From positions 930,001 to 994,000 of the forward strand of contig QYRS01000007.1 in NCBI GenBank assembly GCA_006503535.1: DNA of 64,000 nucleotides, written 5' to 3'. The position numbers were made by a program, and so were the translations under genes. Shown one piece after another: positions 55,616 through 64,000 of this stretch. Positions within the stretch are counted from its first letter, which is position 1. Each line of letters starts with the position of its first letter. The notes under the pieces were generated by a model. It did not search any database and was not told where the DNA came from. It saw only the letters and a list, made by a program, of their open reading frames with translations. The DNA is from Arthrinium phaeospermum. Taxonomy: Eukaryota; Ascomycota; Sordariomycetes; Amphisphaeriales; Apiosporaceae.

Positions 55616-58470
55616 CTTGGATTGACCTGGTCGATTGCCTCAGAAAGTGATTGAAGATGACGAGATCCTCAGGGAATTGATTGAGTGGAGATGGTTCGGT
55701 AGGAAAGAGTGCTTTCTTGAAAGCTCGCCCGGGCAGCCCACGCGAAACGCCTCTCTGAGATCCAATTGATTGACGTTGACGAAGAGCTGCTTTTTGCCGC
55801 TAATCGCTAAGCAGGAATCCGGGCTTCCGATTGGCTCCAGCGCCACCCCGAGGAGATTTTCCCTTCCGAGCAGCCAAAGAACTTCAATGTTGTGCCGTGA
55901 AGCTTTGAACCTGGCTCGCTTGGCCTCCTGATTGAGGTCATCCAATCCAGCCAAATCATTATTCGATTGAGCGCCCCCGATGAAATCCGCGCCCGCATTT
56001 TACGCCATGCCATCATCATTAACCATTACACATCTGAAGCAGCCTCATGTCATATACAGAGATTATAACACAATTATTCGCCTTTCCTAATCAAGCCATT
56101 ATGCCACTCACGTAACATTGATTATTGCAACCTATTTACAACATTGGATTGTGAAGTTTATCGTGCACCTAGACGTCTTTCAACAGCCACATTGGTTTTG
56201 CACTGGATGATGCGGTCTGGGCCTTCGTGGGATCATATAGAAGGTTTACTCATAGGCACTGTGCACTGTCTGTGTGAACCGCGCCGTACAAAAAGCAGAA
56301 GTGTCTGTTCTGAGCTCGTGGGCCAGCCACTGACAGGAACAGCCAATTGGATCTAGAACCAGTCATTGTGTCGAATGCTATGTGTTTGAGTAGAGAAACG
56401 TGGTCCATGAATCGAGTAGGGGCTCCATCTGTATCACTGTCACCAGATTGGTGATAGTCGCAATTGCAGCCTCGTTTAGTCGGGTATGCTATTTGAAGAC
56501 GGCTCAGGTCTCCATCCCGGCGCCCCAAGCGCTATCCCTTTCACACGCCGTCAAATTTGCCATCTGGCCAACTCATGCACGACTGTGTCCGTCAATCTGA
56601 CAAGAGCCACTCTAGATCTGATACCCCACGATCCTCTGTGAGACGAGTTTTTCCCGCCATCAAGAATGGCTGGCGAATGGGTTAAGGAAGTGGGATCCCC
56701 CACAGAACCGGTCATCGCACTATACAGGGTGTGTTATCCGGAGAACAAGTGTCGGGACTGTGTGCGACAATGGTGTGCGCAGACGGTTACATGCAGTATC
56801 AATATTGTGTGTTCTTACATGCACATAATCAGTCATGCGCGTTTCGGAAGATACGGGTCATCCGTTCGGATTTGGTTTTGTTACGTACGCCGTATGCACT
56901 TTCTTTCTTGTTCTCTCTCTCGCTCTTTGATCTGCCACTCTGTAATCTCAAGGTTACTAAAGATTGAGATCCCGGTAAGAAATCACACCTAGACGTAGTA
57001 GTAGGTATATCGCCAGGGACTCCCCAGGAAAGGAAAGGAGAGGTCGGGAGCTCATTTGGTCATAAGCGACATCCGGGGCGAATGATGGGCAGAGCCGGGA
57101 AACACAAATACAGTCTGGTAGCAGTACACACACAGACATGCACACCTCCAATCTTAGACTCGTCTTGATATGACATAGCGCCGCAATCATCTCAACACCA
57201 TTGATTCGACGCATTTGCCTACCTACTCACTGGCCTGGATACACGTACCCGAACTTCCGGGTGAGGGGAACGACATCGGGTTCCGGGCCATCATTTGTGC
57301 TTGACCTACTGACTACTAGCTGGCAATGGGTCAGCAATCCAGGCTAACGACCGGACTACCAACGTACTGTAGGCAGATGGCGAGCCTCGGAGAAGTTCCC
57401 GCCTGCATGGCCCTCCAGCAGAAACAGGATGTCGAGCATCGGGGAAGAATTAGCCTCTGGGGCCAAAGATACCATGTCGTAATTTGATTCGCACGCGGAT
57501 CCGACCGTTATGTCATCGCTCACTTTCTTAGCTCCCAGGCCTCCCGGTATCCAGCAACTCTCTTCGTCTCCCTACATACCAGTACATTACTGTATGTACC
57601 TAGATACCGGCTCCAATAGTCGGTCGAGTCGTCGGTCAGCAGTATGGGGTAGATCGCCAGGATTTGCGGATGGCACGTTGCGCTGCGTATTCGCCCTCCG
57701 TCAGCCAGGCTGTGTAGTACACAATTTTTCACTGCCCTCCTCCGCGCCAACACAGCGATCGCCCTTTTCTCTTCTCTCGTCCCAACTTCACCCATCCGCT
57801 CCTTGCTGTAACTTGTTCGTCCAGTTTTGATGTAATAGGTGGGGTCAAATTGTGCAAAGCTCCTGTCTGCACTCTTGGCAACATCCAGTAGGTTCAGCTG
57901 GGTTTTTGTTCGAATTTTTATTACTGTTTTCGTCTTCGTTCTCCGGCTGTCTCTGCTTCTTGGCCCTGTATGACTTACCTGTCCACGTTTCAGCAAGCTG
58001 CTGCTGAGTAAAGCCCACTCCTACTACCAACCACCATCTGTTCTCCCACGCGGCATACTCGATGACTCTTCTGCGTCTCTCCTCTTTGTCTTGACCACTA
58101 GAGTTCCTTGTCCTCCCTAGCACGAGAACTGCGGCTGTTACCACATATCCGGCAAGCCAGCGAGATTTCTCATCGACCCCGTCCGCCTTGGCCTTATCTA
58201 GTGCGCAAAAAGGTGGTTATAGTCGGCGGATGACTTGAGTCAAGGGAAAGAACTGCACGCGAGCTGCGGAACTAGACCGCTGCTTTCCAAACGAAAGCGC
58301 CATCGTCCTGGTCCACACCCGTCCAGCTCCAGATCCGCCGTCAAGCGCTTCTCTAATAGTCGGTCTAGACGCCGATCTGGTTTGCGCCGGAGTTCACTGT
58401 CCTGGGCCATACACCCACAGACACACCCACCACAGGATCCGGGGAAGCATATCAACCACCGCTGCCCGTA
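55616..58470. other. 2.9 kb spacer, divergent promoters
   Basis: Lies between the minus-strand complex I gene and the plus-strand fusion gene. The longest frame (57520-57996, minus) has no motif. No RNA gene or transposon found. Short simple runs only. Confidence 0.45.
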
Positions 58471-61400
58471 ATGGATACATCTGACCTCAAGTCGCCTAAG
58501 AGCTGCTCGGCCAACAGTCGCCGCCATGTCCAAGACGGGGCTGTGGTCCGACATTGAGGACCGCGGGTTCGGTCTTTGCAGTAACGACAGCCACACTAGC
58601 CCTCGCCTCCGTCTTCGTTTTTGCACGACTATAACGCGGTGTTTCATTGTGCGGCACATCACCTGGGACGACTGGTTTATGATTCTGGCTTGGCTGTTTG
58701 CATTCGCTATCGGCTTCACGATCGACTATGGAACGTACAAGGGCCTGGGAAAGCTCGACCAGAATGTCGCCTTGGGTGACTGGGACAGTTTGCGACGCTG
58801 CGAATATGTCTTCTCGGTATACGTAAGCGGCGCGCCACCGTTGATCCGAATACCTGTGACCTTATTTCAGAACCCTGCTCTCATGGCAACCAGACGTCGA
58901 TCCTGGTCTTCTATCTGCGATTGTCGAGGAACACGGAACAAGTGCTGCGCTTGGCTTCGTGGGCAGTCTTGGGCATTGTCAACATTGCCGGGGTGTTTGA
59001 CTCTACTAAACGTATTCCAGTGCCGTCCCGTCGAGGCTGCGTTCAACTACTACGCACGCAATGCTCAGTGTATTCCGCTGTTGACGGAGTTCATATGTTC
59101 GGCGCCGGTCAACATCATCACCGACCTTGCCATCTTGGCGCTTCCATTGCCAGTTCTGACTGGCATGCGACTTCCGCCACGACAGAAGATCATCCTGGTC
59201 GTGACGTTCACGTGGGCATTTCGTTACTGTGGTCGATGTAGTGAGGATTTACTACCTCCAACAGGCCATCACCGATATATCGCCTGATTTGTCCACGGAT
59301 CCTGAGTCGTCCTTTGGCGGGCAAACCAACTTCGCATTTAATGCATCATTGTCGCTGATGTGGTCATCCGTCGAGGTCAACATCGGCATCGCATATCGCC
59401 TGATTTGTCCACGGATCCTGAGTCGTCCTTTGGCGGGCAAACCAACTTCGCATTTAATGCATCATTGTCGCTGATGTGGTCATCCGTCGAGGTCAACATC
59501 GGCATCGCATGCGCTTGCGTTCCCACTCTGAAGCCTCTCATTATCCGAATCCTGCCAAGCATGTTGGTCGATCCTGATGGCACACTCAGAACTACAGACA
59601 CCTCCACGAAGCAACCCTCGGAAGCATCGAACCGCAGCGGACTAGGCGAGGCAGTGTGTCCCTACCCGGAGTTGCACGTGTTGCCGAAAGCCCCAGCGCA
59701 CAGGTTTCGGCTATGGAGTTCCTTACAACCCCAGACATGATGGAATTGGGAAGGTCGGGCTCATCGAACAACCTCGGTCGAACGCCGACCGGACGGACGA
59801 CTGCCACAACTACGACGGTGAACGAGAACTCGGTCTACTTCGGCTTCGTGAACATCAGGAGACCAAAAAGCTTGATGAGAACTTCAGTGTCCGAGTCTTT
59901 CAAATACTGCACAGTTGTGGGCATTTTGTTTGTGCTATGGGTTTCTCCTATGTCTCCTAAACACCCTAAACAACGTCATTGCGCAGGTTGCAGGATGACG
60001 GTAGCCCAAACCCTTGGGCTCACCAGTATGTACTTTGGAGCTGGCTACTTCTTTGGGCCGCTCATGGTCGGCGAATGGATCCTGCGGCATGACGAGCACA
60101 GGCGGACGCGTAAACTGCGCCATGAAGTCCCTGACGTGGGAGGCTTCAAGGCCACTTTCATGATCGGCCTCTGCATCTACGGCATCGGTACCATCATGTT
60201 TTGGCCCAGCGCCGTTCTCCTGTCGTTTGGCGGTTTCATGTTTTGCAGCTTCGTCGTTGGCTTCGGCTTGGGCGTGCTCGAGACAGCGGCCAACCCGTTT
60301 CTCATCCTTTGCGGCCCTATGGACTACGCCGAGATGCGCCTGCTCACAGCCCAGGGCGTTCAGGCAGTAGCCACGGTGCTTGCGCAGCTACTCGCGCAGA
60401 AGGTGTTTTTCACGAGTGTCGAGACGGCAGATCGCAACAACTCCGTCAATCTGCTCGACGTGCAGTGGACCTACCTGGCCATAACACTGTTCTGTGTGGC
60501 CTTGGCCCTGTTCTTCTACTATATGCCTCTGCCCGAGGTAACGGATGCGGAATTGGAAAACTCGACGCTCTATCTGCCCGTGGATCCTACCAAGCGCAGC
60601 ATCGGCGGATTCGAGCTACGGACTTGGACACTCGTGCTCGCCGTGGCGGCCCAATGGACGTACATGGCCGGGCAAGAGAGCATGAGCATATTCTTTGCCA
60701 GTATCATAACACCTGATCTGTCCTCAGGGGCCGCTTCTAACCCCGACGAGACGCAAGCTGATCATGGCGGAGACGTTGATCAGCCCATTGGCCTTGTCCT
60801 CACCACCTCCGACTACCTTCTCATTGCCATACAGCTTTTGCGGTGTCCCCTTCCTAACCGCGTATCTGGCCTATCTATCGCCCACACATCCAAGGGTCCC
60901 GCAGCCTCGGACTATCCTGAATATCTGCGCGGGTCTTGGTATCTTGTTTGGCGTCTTGATCGCAGCTATCAAGCCAGTCAACCCCAACCTGGTGGTCATC
61001 CCTGTGGTGCTCTTCTTCTTCGCTGAAGGCCCGATGTGGCCCTTGATTTACACACTCGGGCTCCGGGGCCAGGGCAAGCGGACCAAGAGAGCAGCCGCTT
61101 ACATCACCATGGGCGGCTCCGGGGCCGCCTTCTGGCCATTTGTGCTCTACGCCATCAACAAGACCGGCGTCAGCTACCGGATCGCCTTTATCGTCATCCC
61201 CTCCCTATTCATCATCACGGCCATGTTTCCGTTGTTCCTGGACCTCAAGCGGGACGCGCGGGCGCTGGTGGATGCGCGGGTGGGCAAGACGCGCCAGTCG
61301 CGCATCCAGGCGCACAGCAACCTGGACCTAGACCTCGATGCCATCATTGCATCCCGGGGTCCCAGGGGCCATCGGGACAGCATCGCGAGCATGCGTGAGG

Positions 61401-61570
61401 GCAGCTTCGTCAGGAGGCTCTCCGACGCGATGAAGACGCTCATGGGCCGGCCGACGACGTCGTCGACCGCCGAGCCCACGGTGGAACACGAGGAACAAGA
61501 GGGGTGGTTCTACTTGAACGAGCGAATTTCTGATTTATTTTGTATCTTCTTCATATACCCAAGCTTTTAA
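58471..61570 (+). CDS. Fungal rhodopsin domain fused to L-fucose-permease-type MFS transporter (frame-interrupted)
   Basis: Probably one gene of ~950-1000 residues. The first half is a PTH11-like/fungal rhodopsin membrane domain (PF20684 type): ATLALASVFVFARL, FIVRHITWDDWFMILAW, RRCEYVFSVYNPALMAT, NVFQCRPVEAAFN, and a long cytosolic end after RILPSMLVDPDGT. A 48-nt intron (58823-58870) is clear. A ~90-residue Ser/Thr-rich linker (SLPGVARVAESPSAQVS, MMELGRSGSSNNLG) runs on, without a gap or stop in the matching frame, into a twelve-segment transporter of the fucose:H+ symporter family (FHS), recognised by GLGVLETAANPFLILCGP and MTVAQTLGLTSMYFGAGYFFGP. One-base breaks occur at ~58633, ~58889, ~59000, ~59222, ~59655, three clustered at 59940-59995 whose sum restores frame, and ~60840, plus a 116-bp duplication. 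Two separate adjacent genes is the alternative, but no stop, terminator or new start context separates them. Confidence 0.65.
59277..59508. repeat. 116-bp exact tandem duplication within the rhodopsin coding part
   Basis: Copies 59277-59392 and 59393-59508 are identical. The unit encodes SPDLSTDPESSFGGQTN through SVEVNIGIA. Because 116 is not a multiple of three, the second copy shifts the frame, yet the protein continues correctly from copy 2 into CACVPTLKP. Confidence 0.95.
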
Positions 61571-62264
61571 CCGTTTTGAAAACAATAAGAGAAAATTACA
61601 AGTTCTACATTTACATAATTAGCTTCTTCTTGCAAGTTACCACACATTGTCGTGTGTAAACTGCTGAATGTAGGTACCTCTTATAGACAAGTGGAGACAG
61701 CCCCATGCCAAGCATAGATGCATATGTATGCATATGTGTTTGTCTCTAGTACGCTATGTTGCCTGGTGACGTAAATACAGACAAAAGACGTAAGCAGCAA
61801 ATACTCCGGGGGATCCGACTGCATAATCCATGATAACGTCGTCGCCGTTTACATTACCAATGTTTCCGGGGCCCCGGGGCGGGAAGTCAACCCTGTCCTA
61901 GGCGGACACGGTTCAATTGATTTCCAAGGCCGATCGGCTTACCAATCAAGCACATTCGCCTTCCTTTAGCAGGTGGTGGGCGATAAGATGGAAGGATTGG
62001 CCTTGCATTCCGTGCTTTTCTCAACAAGCTCCGGAATAGTTCAAGTGAAAGATTTCGGTATTTCTCTCGCTTCATCCTGTTATATGGATGGGGCACATGC
62101 AGTGTTACCATTCGCCATCGGAAAGTGAGTCAATCGATAAGGACCATCTCTTCAATATACAACATACCTGGTTCTATGACGTTGGCATCATAGCTCGTAC
62201 CCATCTAAAGAAGCCCCTTTTGTAACAACGAACGCAACCTTCCGTGTTTTCTGGCCAAGCAATT
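61571..62264. other. Spacer between two transporter genes
   Basis: AT-rich 3' flank of the fusion gene and promoter of the following transporter. No coding signature seen. Confidence 0.5.
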
Positions 62265-64000
62265 ATGGCAGAGCAGCAGCATTTGTTGCAGAGGATGCAA
62301 GGGAGGACACCGCGACCACGGCGTCGGAAGCGACTCCCTTGCTGCAGTCGGATGCAGGTTCTCGGCGGATCTCGTCGGCGTCGTCTACAAGTACGGCAAT
62401 CCTGCAAGATGTCGGCAACGGTTCTGACCAGGACAGGCCACGGCAGCGGCGCAACAAGGCCACTGTAGATGGTGATGATGATGCCGAGGCCAATTACAAG
62501 GTCAGCCGCGGGCGCGGCTTGGCCATTATGATCAGCGTTTACATCCTCATATTCTTGCAGTGTAAGTCCCCATGCTTTCCGAGCGCAAGTCCCCATGCTT
62601 TCCGAGCGCCTGTGTTGGAGCAGCGTATACATGTGCATGTATTGAGAAAGCTAACGTAGAGGACAACAGCATGTAACTGTCCGGCATGACCATGGCGCAG
62701 TCCACCATCGCGGCCGACCTCGACGCCTACGAGGACGCCATGTGGTTCACGAGCGCGTACCTGATCGCGCTGTCGTCGCTGGGCCCTGACGGGCCGCCTC
62801 GCCTCCATCTTCTCGCCGCGCCTCATGGTGCTCGTGCCTCGCTCTTCTCGCCGCCGGCGGGCTCGTCACCGCCGTCGCCGGGTCCTTTGGCGTCTTCCTC
62901 CTCGGCCGCGTCCTGTCCGGCATGGGCGGGTCGGCCATCATGGTCCTCGCCTTAATCCTCGTGCTCGAGCTGACGAGCCGCCGCCGCCGCGGGCTGTTTG
63001 TCGGCATGGTCAACGCGGGCTTCACCACGGGCATCTCGCTCGCGCCGTCGTGTTCGGCGTCATGATCCCCACGGCCGGCTGGCGGGCGCTGTTCGCGATC
63101 CAGGTCCCGGCGGGTCTTATCGCGGGCCTGGGCGTCTACTTCGCCATCCCCAAGTCCTTCTCCTCTGGGCAGGATGGGGCAGGATGGCAAGGAGGCGTCT
63201 ATCAGGGAAAAGCTCAAGAAGATCGACTACTTGGGTGCTGTAGTCTTGGTTAGTCGCCTCTCTATCTTCCACTTCCACACATCTATTCATGAACGTAAAC
63301 TAACGGGCTCTACGTAGACCAGCACCATCGTACTTTTCTTGTATAGCTTGTCAGCGCAGATCCAGATTATCCCGCTTGCTATCTCGGCAGGAACACTGGT
63401 ACTATTTGTTCTGATTGAATACTTTGTTGCATCCGACCCCATCATCCCGATCTCCGTACTTCAAAACCGGGGGCCCTGCTCTCCTGCCTGTCTCAGCTGG
63501 GCTTCATGACGCGCGCTGGACGATCCTCTTCTACGCGCCCATCACCGCGCTCGCCATCTTCGGCCTCTCGCCCGGCGCCAGCGGCAGCATGCTCATCCCC
63601 ACGAACTCGGCTTCGGGCTCGGCGGGATCCTGATCGGCTGGGTCCACATCCGGCGCGCCGGCAGCTTCTACGCGGCGTGCCTGGTCTGCGTCGCGCTCTT
63701 CGCCGTCACCATGTTCACCCTCTCGCTGAGCTCGAACCCGGCCATCCCCGGCGGCTGGTACGTCGCCCTCCTCTTCGCCAACGGCGTCTTCACCGGCGCC
63801 ACCGTCAACTACACCCTCGCCCACCTGCTGCACCTCACCAGCTCCGACCCACTACGTCGCCACCAGCCTGCTGGGCACGTTCCGCGGGTTTGCGGGCAGC
63901 TTCGGCAGCGCCATCGGCGGCGGTATCTTCATCCGCACCCTGCGCGACAGTCTCGACAAGGGGTTCCGCGCTATAGATGGTGGGTCGCCTTTGAGCCCCG
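62265..64000 (+). CDS. MFS multidrug transporter, 3' end beyond window (frame-interrupted)
   Basis: Starts at ATG 62265 (MAEQQHLLQRMQG) with a ~90-residue cytosolic Ser/Asp-rich N-terminus. Intron 1 is 62562-62669 and intron 2 63249-63317; both fit the protein. Membrane segments begin with LAIMISVYILIFLQ, then MSGMTMAQSTIAADLDAYEDAMWFTSAYLI, RVLSGMGGSAIMVLALILVLEL and FVGMVNAGFTTGISLG, GWRALFAIQVPAGLIAG, and later TARWTILFYAPITALAIF and LLGTFRGFAGSFGSAIGGGIF. The GMGGSA and downstream GWR segments fit drug:H+ antiporters (DHA2-like) of fungi. One-base breaks occur at ~62300, ~62677, ~62785, ~62845, ~63047, ~63470, ~63512 and later, so no long frame survives although the peptide pattern is complete. 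The gene is cut by the right edge near GFRAID, probably at a third intron. Substrate unknown. Confidence 0.72.
62564..62609. repeat. 23-bp exact tandem duplication in an intron
   Basis: Unit AAGTCCCCATGCTTTCCGAG plus CGC occurs twice in a row at the 5' end of intron 1 of the MFS gene. It leaves the splice donor intact. Confidence 0.9.

Noticed and set aside
58471..64000. Secondary-metabolite cluster around the two transporters
   Set aside because: No polyketide synthase, peptide synthetase, terpene cyclase, P450 or cluster regulator is present; the flavin monooxygenase is about 50 kb away.

Overview
The window is nuclear DNA of a filamentous ascomycete (Pezizomycotina, most likely a sordariomycete). 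The evidence is short GT-AG introns of about 47 to 190 nt with CTRAC-type branch sites, monocistronic genes on both strands, long AT/GC-balanced spacers, and the gene families present: KEX1, RTA1-like, AROM-derived quinate repressor, fungal rhodopsin, ferric reductase, GPI-anchored serine-rich protein, and nuclear complex I PSST. I see no operon, rRNA, convincing tRNA, CRISPR array or recognisable transposon.

Left part (1-24 kb). The genes here read cleanly. They are a small conserved fungal protein (1987-2562), the Golgi carboxypeptidase KEX1 (4554-6565), a salicylate-hydroxylase-like FAD monooxygenase (7365-8765), a probable mitochondrial lipase (9460-10639, minus), an RTA1-like membrane protein (12907-14053), a 3-hydroxyacyl-CoA dehydrogenase/lambda-crystallin homologue (15639-16520, minus), a class 1A dihydroorotate dehydrogenase-like flavoprotein (17538-18551) and a quinate-repressor-like AROM derivative (21636-23909).

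Middle (23.9-34.4 kb). This is a 10.5 kb stretch with no gene I can support. It is rich in short microsatellites and TACCTA/TAGGTA-type motifs, and it ends at a Zn2Cys6 transcription factor gene (34395-37455).

Right part (34-64 kb). The genes are the Zn2Cys6 factor, a ferric reductase (39359-41375, minus), a long coiled-coil protein with 74-residue internal repeats (45377-48264, minus), a rhomboid protease (48986-49859), a voltage-gated proton channel (50131-51028), a GPI-anchored eight-cysteine protein (52670-53453), complex I subunit NDUFS7/PSST (54805-55615, minus), a fungal rhodopsin fused to an L-fucose-permease-type transporter (58471-61570), and an MFS drug transporter running off the right edge (62265-64000). 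Seven of these nine are broken by many one-base indels while their protein signatures stay intact across frames. Several perfect or near-perfect short tandem duplications (23-158 bp) lie in the same part. Either this half is a lower-quality piece of assembly (homopolymer miscalls, redundant contig ends) or it is decaying recently. The indel-only pattern favours sequence error.

The genes do not form one pathway. The most unusual items are the rhodopsin-transporter fusion, the quinate-repressor-like protein that keeps nearly all dehydroquinase catalytic residues while its shikimate-dehydrogenase domain has lost its own, and the indel and duplication pattern. Family assignments rest on motif recognition by eye; no database search was run.
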